A stretch of 64,000 nt of DNA from Streptomyces sp. Je 1-79 (GTDB taxonomy: Bacteria; Actinomycetota; Actinomycetes; Streptomycetales; Streptomycetaceae). Numbering within the stretch: position 1 is the first letter of the stretch; each line of letters opens with the position of its first letter. Below the pieces are notes generated by a model. The model was not told where the DNA came from. It saw only the letters and a program-made list of their open reading frames with translations, and made no database searches. Location: contig NZ_JAMGSL010000002.1 of assembly GCF_025195125.1 (NCBI RefSeq), positions 372,001 to 436,000 on the forward strand, written 5' to 3'. The translations under genes and the position numbers were made by a program. Positions 42,093-51,507 of this stretch are shown one piece after another.

Positions 42093-43131
42093 GGCCGAGG
42101 CCCTTCATCCCCTGGGCCAGCAGCCCGAGCGCGTGTACGGAGCGGACCGACGGGTCCAGCTCGATGCCCGGCACCGTGAGGATCCGGCCTTCGCGGACCG
42201 CGGACAGCTTCGAGACCACGGGGTGGCGGGTCATCGTGGCGCGCTTCTCGGCGGCGCTGTCGCCGGGCCGTCCGCGCTCGGACAGGTCGCCGATCACGAT
42301 GAAGTCCGGGTCGCGCTCGGCGACTTCCTCCCAGGTGACCTCCGGCCAGTCCTCGTCCACGTCGTCGAAGGCGTTCTTCGCGCCGACGATCCGGCTCATC
42401 TCGCTGGGCAGACCGGTCCCGCCCGCCACGTACGGCATGCCGTTGAAGACGGAGTAGAGGTAGACGACCGTCGGCCGGTCCGCGCCCCGGGGGGCCCTGG
42501 AGGCGTTCTCCCCCGCCTTGGCGACCGCGGCGCGCTGCTCGGTCGCCAGCCGGTCGGCCCGCTCCTGCGCGCCGAAGACCTTGCCGAGGTTCTCGTAGTC
42601 GGAGAAGAGCAGCTCGAAGGGGGTCGCGCCGGCCGGGCTCTGCCGCGGGCAGTCGACGGCGCTGACGAAGGTGGGGACCTTGAGGGCGTCCAGCTCCTCA
42701 CGGGTGCCGGCCCGGTCCTTGGTGAAGAGGTCCGCGGAGCCACCGACGACGAAGTCGGGTGTGGCGGCCCTCAGTTGTTCACCGGTGGCGATCTTCGGGG
42801 CGATGACCGGGATCCCGGCGTACGCGGCCTCGTAGCGCGCGGGGATCTTCGTCTTGAGGTTGGCGGTGCCCGCCATCCTTTCCTGGAGTCCGAGTTCGAG
42901 CAGGGTCTCGGTCGAGGTCTGGTCCAGGGCGACGGTCCGCCGCGGCGGTTCGGCGAAGGACACCCGGCGGCCGCAACTGGTGACGGAGGCCGACGCGGCG
43001 GAAGCCGACGCGGCGGTGGACCTGGCGGCGGGCTCGGAGTCCGCTCCGGCACCGCCGCCGCCGGCCGCGGAGCAGCCCGCGGTGGCGAGGGCGAGGGTGA
43101 GGGCGATGCCGAGACGGGCGGGGTGGCGCAT
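42082..43131 (-). CDS. Metal-chelate ABC transporter binding lipoprotein
   Basis: A 349-residue lipoprotein with signal peptide and lipobox ending TAGC. The mature part matches the FepB/BtuF class III binding fold (RTVALDQTSTETLLELGL, VVGGSADLF, YVAGGTGLPSEM, DPDFIVIGD). It captures the chelate outside the cell for the FecCD permease. It is the first gene of the import and synthesis operon, with a Zur-like box upstream shared with the divergent MFS gene. Confidence 0.92.
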   Translation of the reverse strand: MRHPARLGIALTLALATAGCSAAGGGGAGADSEPAARSTAASASAASASVTSCGRRVSFAEPPRRTVALDQTSTETLLELGLQERMAGTANLKTKIPARYEAAYAGIPVIAPKIATGEQLRAATPDFVVGGSADLFTKDRAGTREELDALKVPTFVSAVDCPRQSPAGATPFELLFSDYENLGKVFGAQERADRLATEQRAAVAKAGENASRAPRGADRPTVVYLYSVFNGMPYVAGGTGLPSEMSRIVGAKNAFDDVDEDWPEVTWEEVAERDPDFIVIGDLSERGRPGDSAAEKRATMTRHPVVSKLSAVREGRILTVPGIELDPSVRSVHALGLLAQGMKGLGHVR

Positions 43132-43195
43132 GGGCGATCTCCGGTCTGAGGAAGCGGGGGGCACCGGGCAGGAGTGCCGCGTTCGAAGGGTACTG

Positions 43196-43216
43196 TAACG
43201 ACAATCGTTTTCATTA
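43196..43216. promoter_or_regulatory. Zur-like operator between the divergent chelate operon and MFS gene
   Basis: The 21 bases fit the actinobacterial Zur form TnnTGAnAATnATTnTCAnnA at all but two fixed positions (core CGACAATCGTTTTCA). It stands where it could cover both divergent promoters. Zinc control of the cluster is inferred. Confidence 0.7.
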
Positions 43217-43273
43217 ACCACTTCGGGGTGTGGTTCACCGCCCCGCCCCCGCCCTCCGAGGAGCACCCACACC

Positions 43274-44557
43274 GTGTCCACCACACCCGCGCCCACCACG
43301 GCCAATTCCACTGCCCCGCCGCCGCGTTCGGTCCTGCGCGACCCCGCCTTCCTGCGCCTGTGGACGGGCACCACCGCCTCCGGCCTCGCGACCTGGGCCC
43401 TGCCCTTCGTCCTCGGGCTCGCCGTACTCCACCGCGACCTCGGTGGAGCGGGACTCGGCCTGGTGCTCGCCGCCCGCACCGTCGGCTTCCTCGTCGCCGT
43501 CGCCGTCGGCGGCGTGCTGGCCGACCGGCACTCCCGCCGCGCGGTCGTCCTCTGGTCCGCCCTCGCGGCCGCGGTCGCCGCGCCGCTCCTCGCCGCCGGG
43601 CTCGGCCGTTCGGTCGTGCTGATGGCGGCCGCCGCCGCCCTCGCGGGCGCCGGACAGGGCGCCTGCCGCCCGGCGTTCCAGGCACTCACCGCCGAGACCG
43701 TCGCCCCCGAGCGCCGTCAGCAGGCCAACGCCGCCATGACGATGGCGGTACGGAGCTCCACGCTGGCCGGCCCCGCCCTGACCGCGCTGCTCGCGGCCCT
43801 CCTCGACGTCGGGACGCTGCTGCTCGGCATCGGTCTCCTCTGGCTGGTCGCGGCGCTGGTCCCCGGCAAGGGCACGATCGGCCCGCCCAAGGGCGCCGCA
43901 TCCGGCTCGGCCCAAAGCACCGGCTTCCGTACGGAGTTCCTGGAAGGCATACGGGAGGCGCGCCGCCATCCCTGGTTCCTGGCCGGACTCGGCGCCCTGG
44001 TCGCCGTCATCGCCCTCGGCTACTCCGCCACCAGCGTCGCCCTGCCCCTGATCAGCCGGGACCGCTACGACACCGAGTGGGTGCTGGCCGCCGCCATGAC
44101 CGCGTACACCGTGGGCGCGCTGGGTGGCGCCCTGGTGATCGCCCGCCTGCGGCCGCGCTCCCAGGGCTGGGCGGCCTTCGCCGGGCTCGCGGCCTACGGC
44201 TTCGCACCGCTGAGCCTCGTGCTGCCCGTGCACCCGGTCGTGGTCGTCGCCGCGTACGCCGTGGCCGGGGTCGGCATCGAACTGTTCAACGTGCCCTGGT
44301 TCACGGCCACCCAGCGCGAGGTCGCCCCGGACAAGCTGGCCCGCGTCTCCTCGCTGGACTTCCTGGTCTCCTACGGTCTCGCGCCGGTCGGCCTCGCGCT
44401 GATCGCCCCGGCCATCGACCTGTTCGGGGTCACCGCCGTCCTCACGGTCTGCGCCGCGGCCTGCTTCCTCGTACCGGCGGCGGCGGCCCTGACACCCACG
44501 GCCCGCCACTTCGGGCGCACGGACCCGGCCGCCACTGACGGACGGCCGCCGCTGTGA
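43274..44557 (+). CDS. MFS transporter, possible metallophore exporter
   Basis: A 427-residue major facilitator protein with about twelve membrane helices and the loop GGVLADRHSRR between helices 2 and 3. It resembles drug or siderophore exporters (EntS-like). Starting with GTG behind GAGGAG, it is divergent from the chelate importer operon across a Zur-like box, so it may export a product of the kinase and PLP enzyme. A strong hairpin follows. Confidence 0.88.
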   Translation: MSTTPAPTTANSTAPPPRSVLRDPAFLRLWTGTTASGLATWALPFVLGLAVLHRDLGGAGLGLVLAARTVGFLVAVAVGGVLADRHSRRAVVLWSALAAAVAAPLLAAGLGRSVVLMAAAAALAGAGQGACRPAFQALTAETVAPERRQQANAAMTMAVRSSTLAGPALTALLAALLDVGTLLLGIGLLWLVAALVPGKGTIGPPKGAASGSAQSTGFRTEFLEGIREARRHPWFLAGLGALVAVIALGYSATSVALPLISRDRYDTEWVLAAAMTAYTVGALGGALVIARLRPRSQGWAAFAGLAAYGFAPLSLVLPVHPVVVVAAYAVAGVGIELFNVPWFTATQREVAPDKLARVSSLDFLVSYGLAPVGLALIAPAIDLFGVTAVLTVCAAACFLVPAAAALTPTARHFGRTDPAATDGRPPL

Positions 44558-44572
44558 AGGCGCGGAAGTGAC

Positions 44573-44612
44573 GGAAACGTGGCCCTCACAGGAGAGCGAG
44601 GGCCACGTTTCC
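44573..44612. terminator. Bidirectional hairpin terminator
   Basis: A perfect 15-base-pair stem (44573-44587 with 44598-44612) and 10-base loop stand between the convergent MFS and binding-lipoprotein genes and should serve both. Confidence 0.9.
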
Positions 44613-44623
44613 ACGCGTTCGGT

Positions 44624-46171
44624 TCAGAGCCGTCTCAGCTCCCACAGCCGCCAGATCGCGTTGCCCTCCGCCAGGTGGTGGCCGCCGATGACCGTGGAGC
44701 GGGTGACCACATGGTTCTTCTTCTGCCACAGGGGAACCAGGGGGACATCCCGCGCCACGGCATCCTGAATCGACCAGAACTGCGGGACGCTCTGCCCGCG
44801 ATCGCTGTGCCGCTGGGTGTTCCGGATCGCCGTGTCGACCTCGGTCGAGGTGTATCCGTTGTGAAGAACGTTGCCTGTACCGACCAACGGCTGGACGAAG
44901 GTCTCAGGGTCGGCGAAGTCGGGGATCCAGGCACTGACGAAGGCGTCGAACTCGCCGCGCTGGTAACGGTTCTGATAGGCGTCCCAGTCACGCTCCTCGA
45001 CGAGCTCGACTTCGAAGAGGCCGTCCGTCTCCAGTTGCCGCTTCAGTTCCCCCGCCTCCAGAGCGGCGGTGCCGGTCTGATGGCCGAGCGTGATGGGCAC
45101 CGGCGTGGTGATGCCGGCGGAACGGAGGCGCTGTGCCGCGTACCGGGGATCCGCCTCGGGGTATGCGTCCAGGAACGCGGTGTTGTGACCGACCACCCCC
45201 TGGGGGACGAGGGAGTACAGCGGAGTCACCGTGTACCTGAACACCTCGCCGGCCAGGCGCCCGCGGTCGACGAGGGCGGCGACGGCCCGGCGGGCGGCGA
45301 CGTCCTTCAGGGGATTGCGTGCGGAGCGCAGGTTCATCACCAGGTAGCGGGCGTGTGCGCTCTCCCCGACGGAGAGGCTCACGTCCGGGTCGCGGGGGTC
45401 GAGCCGCTCGAGGGCCGCGGACGGCAGCCCGCTGTAGGCGACCTCGATGGTTCCCGCTTTCCAGGCCTTCTCGACGTCCTGCGCCGTCGGGTAGTAGCGG
45501 ATGTTCACCGGCACTCTCTTCCTCGTCACGGCCCCCTTGTACGCGGGGTTCGACGCGAGGTCGATCGCCTCTCCCTTCCGATACGAGGTGACCACGTACG
45601 GGCCGGAGCCGACGGCGCTCGCGTTGCCCCGGAGACGGTCGAGGGGAAACTCCGCCGGATCGACGATCGAACCCGCCCCCGTGGCGATCTTGTGCGGCCA
45701 GGTGGCATCCGCCGTGCGGAGGTGAAAGGTCACGAAGGATCCGCGGGCCTCCACCGAGCGCAGGTTCGCGAACAGCGGCCCCGGCCCCAGCGGATGGCGT
45801 ATGCGCAGGATCCGGTCGAACGAATGCTTCACCGCCGCGGCGGAGACCGGGTTCCCGTTGGAGAACACCACGCCGTCACGGAGTTCGCACCGGTACGTCC
45901 TGAGCGCGGAGTCGGTGAATCCGCACGTCTCGGCCACGTCGGGCCTGGGGCTGGGCGACCCCGCCTCGAAGGTCAGCAGGCTCTGGTAGACGTTGCTGAA
46001 CACCGCCCAGGACCCGTTGTCGTACGCCCCGGCAGGATCGAAACTCGTCAGGGCGTTGGCCGTCCCGATGACGATCGGACGTTGCTCCTCCTGGCCCGGC
46101 AGCAGTTGGCAACCCCCGATCACCAGTAAGGCGAACGAGCCGGCCGCGATGGCAAGGCGGTTCCGTTTCAT
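44624..46171 (-). CDS. Peptide/nickel-type ABC binding lipoprotein
   Basis: A 515-residue lipoprotein with lipobox VIGGC. The mature part is a class II (SBP_bac_5) binding protein: LTSFDPAGAYDNGSW, RDGVVFSNGNPVSAAAVKHSFDRI, FDAFVSAWIPDFADPETF. It probably binds oligopeptides. No permease or ATPase genes are next to it, so it is an orphan binding protein or serves a distant transporter. GAGGAG precedes the ATG. Confidence 0.9.
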   Translation of the reverse strand: MKRNRLAIAAGSFALLVIGGCQLLPGQEEQRPIVIGTANALTSFDPAGAYDNGSWAVFSNVYQSLLTFEAGSPSPRPDVAETCGFTDSALRTYRCELRDGVVFSNGNPVSAAAVKHSFDRILRIRHPLGPGPLFANLRSVEARGSFVTFHLRTADATWPHKIATGAGSIVDPAEFPLDRLRGNASAVGSGPYVVTSYRKGEAIDLASNPAYKGAVTRKRVPVNIRYYPTAQDVEKAWKAGTIEVAYSGLPSAALERLDPRDPDVSLSVGESAHARYLVMNLRSARNPLKDVAARRAVAALVDRGRLAGEVFRYTVTPLYSLVPQGVVGHNTAFLDAYPEADPRYAAQRLRSAGITTPVPITLGHQTGTAALEAGELKRQLETDGLFEVELVEERDWDAYQNRYQRGEFDAFVSAWIPDFADPETFVQPLVGTGNVLHNGYTSTEVDTAIRNTQRHSDRGQSVPQFWSIQDAVARDVPLVPLWQKKNHVVTRSTVIGGHHLAEGNAIWRLWELRRL

Positions 46172-46246
46172 GTTTGGGTCTCCTCGCGACAGGGACACGG
46201 CGACGAGCGGTCGCTCCGGGGATCACGCGGGGACGGCGGCATGGGC

Positions 46247-46312
46247 GCCGTCAGCCGACGGGGGGTGGCACCGCCGTCCGCCGTCAGCCGACGGGGGAGG
46301 TGGCACCGCCGT
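46247..46312. repeat. Tandem duplication at the 3' end of the M14 peptidase gene
   Basis: Two nearly identical copies of a 31-33 base unit (46247-46277 and 46280-46312) contain GTCAGCCGACGGGGG. The second copy holds the M14 peptidase stop codon, and the first follows it in untranslated DNA. Confidence 0.8.
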
Positions 46313-47705
46313 ACGGACTGCCCGCCTTGCCGGCCGCGTACGTCAGCATGGGCCTGACCTTGTTCCAGAAGCCGTTCTGGCAGGAGTACGCCGGGTGGAA
46401 GCCCCCGCAGCCGCCGCTGCTCGGCCCGATCTCCCAGGTGAAGGCGGGAACCCCGAGCTGGTCGTAGATCCAGTCGTCGTGGCCGCCGCTGGCGTCGTAG
46501 AGGATCTCGCCCGGCCGGCCGTACTCCCATCCCCCGGCCAGCCGGGCCATCTCCTTGCCCATGGCCCGGAGCGCGGCGTCGTTGCCGCTTGCCGTGTCGC
46601 CGTCGAAGCCCCAGGGGAAGAGGACCATGTCGGAGTAGCTGTGCAGGGTGACGAACATGCCCCTGGTGCCGGACGCGGCGGCCGCCGTGTCACCCGTGGC
46701 GCGGGTGTCGGGGAACAGCTTGCGGTAGAGGCCCTGGAGCGCCTTGTTCTCGGACTCGGAATCCGCCGACCTGCCCTTGTAGACCGGGTCGCACGGGTGG
46801 GAGCTGGTGCCCGCGCCACCCCAGTGGCTGTTGTTGTTGCGGTTGAGGTCGATGCCGCTGCCGGTGCCGGGGCCTTCCGCGCAGGTGGCGGCGGCATGGG
46901 TGTGGTTGGCGTTCTTGCGGTGCCACTGCTGACCCGTCGGACCGCCCGTGAACCCCTGTTGGACCATGTCCACGCCGTCGGGGTTGCCGACCGGGACGAC
47001 CCAGACCTCGCGGGTGTCCAGGATCTTCGTGGCCGTGGCGTCGGATCCGTAACCGTCGGTGAGGTAGTCGATCCAGCGGTAGGCCATCTCGCCCGTGGTC
47101 AGTTCGCGGGCGTGCACCTGCGCCTGGACGAGGAACCGCGGCCTGGTGGAGTCGGGCGTCAGCCGGCAGCTTCCGCTCTGCTTCTTGGTGAGGCAGATCG
47201 CCTTGAGGTCGTAACCGCCGGGCCTGCCGGTGGACTTGCGCCACGAGTCGCCGATGTCGACGACGGTGGCGAGCGACGCGTGGTCGGAGGCGACCTGATC
47301 GAGGTGGGCGTACTGGGCGTTCACGGTGCGGTAGCCGCCGTAGTACGTCTCCTCGGCCACTGCGGCGGTGAGCGCGGGCGCCTGGCCGCTGCGCCGAGGC
47401 GGCTCCCAGGCGGCCGGGGCCAGCCTCTGCTCCACCTTCGGCCGCAGGCCGGCGGAGTTCAGATGCAGGGCGGTCGCCGCGTCGCCGAGGACGAACAGAT
47501 CGTCCCCGTCGCGGTCCTCGAGCAGGTCGAGACCGGCGAGCCTCCCGGGCGGCAGGTGCGCGCCGCCGGGGATGCGGTAGACGTAGGCGCGGTCGTCGCC
47601 GACCGCGCTCGGGCCGGCCGGTGCGGCCATGCCGTAGCCGGTGCCGGCCAGGACGGCCGCGGCGGTCGCGGCCACGGCCGCCCAGTGGATCGACTTCGCT
47701 TTCAC
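46284..47705 (-). CDS. Secreted M14 zinc carboxypeptidase
   Basis: A 473-residue exported protein with signal peptide. The zinc site is visible as VHARELTTGE (HxxE) and TLHSYSD, and the catalytic Glu is in FTWEIG. GIDLNRNN carries the substrate-binding Asn-Arg. It removes C-terminal residues from peptides outside the cell. GTG start with GAGG upstream. It follows an S8 peptidase gene on the same strand, separated by a hairpin; with the adjacent peptide-binding protein this is a small protein-use locus. Confidence 0.92.
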   Translation of the reverse strand: MKAKSIHWAAVAATAAAVLAGTGYGMAAPAGPSAVGDDRAYVYRIPGGAHLPPGRLAGLDLLEDRDGDDLFVLGDAATALHLNSAGLRPKVEQRLAPAAWEPPRRSGQAPALTAAVAEETYYGGYRTVNAQYAHLDQVASDHASLATVVDIGDSWRKSTGRPGGYDLKAICLTKKQSGSCRLTPDSTRPRFLVQAQVHARELTTGEMAYRWIDYLTDGYGSDATATKILDTREVWVVPVGNPDGVDMVQQGFTGGPTGQQWHRKNANHTHAAATCAEGPGTGSGIDLNRNNNSHWGGAGTSSHPCDPVYKGRSADSESENKALQGLYRKLFPDTRATGDTAAAASGTRGMFVTLHSYSDMVLFPWGFDGDTASGNDAALRAMGKEMARLAGGWEYGRPGEILYDASGGHDDWIYDQLGVPAFTWEIGPSSGGCGGFHPAYSCQNGFWNKVRPMLTYAAGKAGSPYGGATSPVG

Positions 47706-47752
47706 AGGGACCTCGTTCGGCGTGGGGGGAGGTGGTGACGGTGGGGACCCAT

Positions 47753-47808
47753 GGCCTGTCCGGCCGGTGCCGGAGCCGGGTCGACACGGGCACCGGGCCG
47801 GACAGGCC
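47753..47808. terminator. Hairpin terminator after the S8 peptidase
   Basis: A stem of about 19 base pairs with a single-base bulge (47753-47771 with 47789-47808) lies 20 bases beyond the S8 peptidase stop on the minus strand. Confidence 0.85.
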
Positions 47809-47829
47809 GTCTCAGGGGTCAGGGCGTCA

Positions 47830-49026
47830 CTACCGGCCGATGAAGCCGGTGTTGAGCAGGTTGTTGGGCGAACCGGCCCCGATGCCGGTCAGCTTGCCCT
47901 TGGTGGCGTTGTCCTTGAGGGCGGCGTGCACCTGCGCGGGTGTGGCCGTCCGGTCGACCGACAGATAGAGCGCGGCGGCGCCCACCACGTGCGGGGTGGC
48001 CATCGAGGTGCCGGACATCGTCGCGGAGGCGGTGTTCGTCGTGATGCCGGCCGAGACGATGTCGGAGCCGGGGGCGAAGATGTCGATGCAGGAACCGATG
48101 TTGGAGAGGCTCCACCTGCTGTCGGTGCGGGTGCTCGCCCCGACGGTGATCGCCTCGGGCACGTTGGCCGGGATGATGTTGCAGGCGTTGTAACCGGAGT
48201 CGTTGCCCGCCGCGGCGACGTTGACGATGCCGGAGGCGACGGAGTTCCTCACAGCCGTGGCGACACCCGGACTGGAGCTCTTGAAGCTCATGTTGGCGAC
48301 GGCGGGCTTCACGGCGTTGCGGGTGACCCAGTCGACGCCCGCCGCGATGGCCGTGGCGGTCGTGCCCCCGGCGCAGTCGAAGACCTTGACGCCCACCAGC
48401 CTGACGCCCCTGGCGACACCGTAGGAGGTGCCGCCGACGGTACCGGCCACATGGGTGCCATGCCCATGACAGTCCGTGTTGTTGCTGTCGACGGTGTTCG
48501 TGCCCCAGGTGGCGCGCCCGCCGAAGTCGGTGTGCGAGGTGCGGATACCGGTGTCGATGACGTACGCGGTGACGCCCGCGCCCGTGTTGGGCGCCGAGTA
48601 GGTCCCGTTCAACGGCAGGCTCTGCTGGTCGACACGGTCGAGCCCCCAGGAGGAGACCGCCTCCAGGGAGGCCACGGTGTCCTGCTCGACCGAGGCGACG
48701 GCCGGGTCGGCGGCGAGCCGCTTGGCCTGCTTCTCGGTCATCCTGATCGAGAAGCCCTTGAGCGCGGAGCTGTAGGTGTGCTTCACCTTGCCGCCGTACC
48801 GCTTCGACAGGGAGGCCGTCCGGTCCTGGACACCCTTCGCCGTGGTGTCGTCCTCGAGGAGGACGAGGTAGCTGTCCTTGACGGTGTCGCGTGCGCCGGC
48901 TCCCAGGATGCCGCCCTCGGCGGCGGTCGCCGTGCTCGGCACTGCGGCGAGCGCGGCGGCGGTCAGAACGGCGGCGAGCGCCGTCCCGATTATCCTGCGC
49001 GCGGGCAGTGCGGATCTCTTGTGCAT
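47830..49026 (-). CDS. Secreted S8 subtilisin-like serine peptidase
   Basis: A 398-residue exported peptidase: signal peptide (about 1-33), inhibitor I9 propeptide (YLVLLEDDT to VASVEQD), and an S8 catalytic domain with Asp in VIDTGI, His in HGHGTHVAG, oxyanion Asn in AAAGNDS and Ser in GTSMATPHV. It resembles the extracellular proteinase K-like enzymes of Streptomyces. AAGGAG precedes the ATG. Confidence 0.95.
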   Translation of the reverse strand: MHKRSALPARRIIGTALAAVLTAAALAAVPSTATAAEGGILGAGARDTVKDSYLVLLEDDTTAKGVQDRTASLSKRYGGKVKHTYSSALKGFSIRMTEKQAKRLAADPAVASVEQDTVASLEAVSSWGLDRVDQQSLPLNGTYSAPNTGAGVTAYVIDTGIRTSHTDFGGRATWGTNTVDSNNTDCHGHGTHVAGTVGGTSYGVARGVRLVGVKVFDCAGGTTATAIAAGVDWVTRNAVKPAVANMSFKSSSPGVATAVRNSVASGIVNVAAAGNDSGYNACNIIPANVPEAITVGASTRTDSRWSLSNIGSCIDIFAPGSDIVSAGITTNTASATMSGTSMATPHVVGAAALYLSVDRTATPAQVHAALKDNATKGKLTGIGAGSPNNLLNTGFIGR

Positions 49027-49364
49027 CAGTGCTCCTTGATGGCGGTGCCGCCCCGGTGGCCCGGTGGCCTGTGCCCGTGGGGGTGGACGGCAGGAGGGGT
49101 CCGCCGCGCGTCGGTGGGGGACGAACGGCCGCGGCGGAACCACGACAAGGATTGGGCCGCGTCCAACGGCCTGTAAATCACTGTGCGTTTCTGGTTCCGG
49201 ACAATGTCCTGTTCTGCCGGGACGGGTGCGGGCGCAGCAGGACAGACGGTGCACAGAGGGCGAAATGACCCCGCTCCGCCGGGTGTTCGCGGGATCTTGA
49301 CGGCCGCAGGAGCGCCACTTACAGTCCCCACGTCGGCGCCCCACCGCCGGTGTGGGAGGTACGC
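49027..49364. promoter_or_regulatory. Divergent promoter region with TTGACG-N17-TACAGT
   Basis: Between the divergent S8 peptidase and LuxR-type genes. On the plus strand a TTGACG box (49297-49302) and a TACAGT box (49320-49325) are 17 bases apart, an excellent housekeeping-type promoter 40 bases before the LuxR-type start. The minus-strand promoter is not clear. Confidence 0.75.
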
Positions 49365-50324
49365 ATGTTCCTGCTGGAGCCCATCGGTCTCGGCCGGCTC
49401 GAGAACGACGCCTACCTCGCCCTGCTCGATCTGAAGCGGGCCACGGCGGAAGAGCTCGCCGACAGCGTCGCCTGCTCCTCGGCCGAACTGCGCCCCGCCG
49501 TCCGTCGTCTCCTCGACCACGGGCTCGTCCAGCAGCTCGGCTTCACTCCCCCGCTGTACGCCCTGGTCGCGCCCGACGAGGCTCTGCCCGCGCTGATCAG
49601 CCGACGGCGCGGCGATCTCGCCCAGATGCACAAGCGCGTCGAGGAGCTGGCAGACCGGATGCGGGCCCGTCCCGCGGGCAAGGGGAAGCCGGTCGTCGAA
49701 CTGCTGGAGGGCGAGGACGCCGTCCTGGCCGCGGTGTCCCGGCTCCAGCTCGAGGCCCGCGAGGAGATCGTCGCGGTCGACGCCCCGCCGTACATCGGCG
49801 GCCAGAGCAACCCGAACGACCTCGAACTGCGTCGGCTCGCGGACGGTGTCGCCTACCGGTTCGTCTACTCCCGCGAGGCGCTGGCGTCGCCCGAGCACAT
49901 GGCGGCCATGCGTCGCTGCACCGATGCGGGGGAACAGGCCCGGGTTCTGCCGGACGTCACGCTGAAGATGGTCGTCGTCGACCGGACCACCGCGCTGCTG
50001 CCCGTCTCCTACGCCGACCCGGACCCGGGCGTCCGGCTGCTGGTGCACGAGTCGGCACTCGTCGACGTCCTCGTCTGCTGCTTCGAGAGCCTCTGGGCGC
50101 GCGCCACGCCCATGACGGAGACCGAGGCGCCGTGCGGCCCGTCCGCCAAGGACCGCGAGCTGCTGTCGCTGATGGCGTCCGGCATGAAGGACCGCACGAT
50201 CGCCCGGTCCCTCGGCGTGACCGAGCGGACGGTGGGGCGCAGGCTCACCGAGCTGATGACCGAACTGGGCGTGGAGACACGCTTCCAGGCCGGTGTCCAG
50301 GCGGTCCGCAGGGGCTGGCTCTGA
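49365..50324 (+). CDS. LuxR-type regulator with TrmB-like N-terminus
   Basis: A 319-residue regulator. The N-terminus is a TrmB-like winged helix (LENDAYLALLDLKRATAEELADSVACSSAELRPAV region), the middle is a ligand or dimer domain, and the C-terminus is a LuxR HTH (LLSLMASGMKDRTIARSLGVTERTVGRRL). Such proteins are common single-gene regulators in Streptomyces. GGGAGGT precedes the ATG. It is divergent from the S8 peptidase gene and may control it. Confidence 0.9.
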   Translation: MFLLEPIGLGRLENDAYLALLDLKRATAEELADSVACSSAELRPAVRRLLDHGLVQQLGFTPPLYALVAPDEALPALISRRRGDLAQMHKRVEELADRMRARPAGKGKPVVELLEGEDAVLAAVSRLQLEAREEIVAVDAPPYIGGQSNPNDLELRRLADGVAYRFVYSREALASPEHMAAMRRCTDAGEQARVLPDVTLKMVVVDRTTALLPVSYADPDPGVRLLVHESALVDVLVCCFESLWARATPMTETEAPCGPSAKDRELLSLMASGMKDRTIARSLGVTERTVGRRLTELMTELGVETRFQAGVQAVRRGWL

Positions 50325-50727
50325 CACGTCCGACAGGCGGGAGGGCCGACCGAAGCTGCCGTGGGCGCAAGCCGCCCACGGCAGAGAACGGCCAAGTCTC
50401 CACAAGGGGACCCGGGAAGGTGCGGACACCGCCGGCCACGACGTGGAAAATCGAGGCCCCCGACCGGGCCCGACGGACCGCCCAGCGGCTGCCCGCGCGC
50501 CACATCCCGAAGCCGGCATCCCGGAGAATGCCCCACCCGGTCCGGCATCCAGATCCTGATCCCCTAGATACGTTACTAGTAGGTACGTTATTGTCCGTCC
50601 AAGCCAGTAGTCGTCAAACCGCCGTAGTCCCCCGTGACGCCGGTGCGGCACTGGCCTCTGACCCGAGCGATCACGGCGCGGCCTTGACCTGCCACCTTTC
50701 GACCGCTCCACTCCGAAGGAGCCGACT
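50325..50727. other. Leader region of the enoyl-CoA hydratase gene
   Basis: No gene is supported. The segment 50560-50640 is lower in GC and holds the CGTTA direct-repeat element; AAGGAG lies just before the hydratase start. Confidence 0.6.
50569..50590. promoter_or_regulatory. CGTTA-N10-CGTTA element upstream of enoyl-CoA hydratase
   Basis: TACGTTA occurs twice with a 15-base period (50569-50575 and 50584-50590). The same spacing and core recur upstream of the TauD-type dioxygenase gene, suggesting a common regulator, most simply the nearby TetR-type protein. Confidence 0.65.
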
Positions 50728-51399
50728 ATGCCCACCCTTGACCGCCAGGACAACGTCTTCGTTCTCGACCTCGGAGACGGCGAGAACCGTTTCCACCCCG
50801 ACTGGATCGCCTCTGTCCATGCCGCACTGGACGAGGTGGAGAAGGCCGACGGCCCCCGGGCGCTGGTAACCGCCGCCACGGGGAAGTTCTACTCGAACGG
50901 GCTGGACCTGGAGTGGCTGTTCGCGCATGCCGACCAGCACCAGAACTACGTCATCTCCGTCCACGAGCTCCTCGCGCGGATGCTGTCCCTGCCGGTCATC
51001 ACCGTGGCAGCTCTTCAGGGGCACACCTTCGCGGCCGGCGCGATGTTCTCCCTTGCCCACGACTTCCGTGTGATGCGCGCCGACCGCGGCTACTGGTGCC
51101 TGCCCGAGGCGGACATCAACATCCCCTTCACCCCGGGCATGTCCGCCCTCATTCAGTCCCGGCTGACACCGCAGTCCGCCCACACTGCGATGCTCACCGC
51201 CCACCGCTACGCAGGCGGCGACGCCCAGACCGCCGGCATCGTGGACCGCGCAGTCGACGAGGACGCGGTCCGCGCCACTGCCATCGAGATCGCCCAGGCG
51301 CAGGCCGGCAAGGCCGGCGACACCCTCGGCACCATCAAGGCCCGCATGTACGCCCCGGCCCTGGCCACCCTTCGGGACTCCGCCAACCCCCTCGGCTAG
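50728..51399 (+). CDS. Enoyl-CoA hydratase/isomerase family protein
   Basis: A 223-residue crotonase-fold protein, shorter than the usual 255-260. It has TAATGKFYSNGLDLEW (first oxyanion segment) and LQGHTFAAGAMFSLAHDFRVM (second oxyanion segment), plus the ADINIPFTPGM loop, similar to delta3-delta2 enoyl-CoA isomerases of the PECI type. It probably isomerises or hydrates an unsaturated acyl-CoA. It shares an upstream element with the dioxygenase operon to the right. Confidence 0.88.
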   Translation: MPTLDRQDNVFVLDLGDGENRFHPDWIASVHAALDEVEKADGPRALVTAATGKFYSNGLDLEWLFAHADQHQNYVISVHELLARMLSLPVITVAALQGHTFAAGAMFSLAHDFRVMRADRGYWCLPEADINIPFTPGMSALIQSRLTPQSAHTAMLTAHRYAGGDAQTAGIVDRAVDEDAVRATAIEIAQAQAGKAGDTLGTIKARMYAPALATLRDSANPLG

Positions 51400-51507
51400 A
51401 CACGAATGGTGCGCAGGCGGCGGCGGGCAGGAGGACAACAGCCCCCGCCGCCTCGAGCGCATCGCGCTTCCCCTTCGTCCGAGTGGATTCGAAGCCCGGG
51501 TCGGCCT

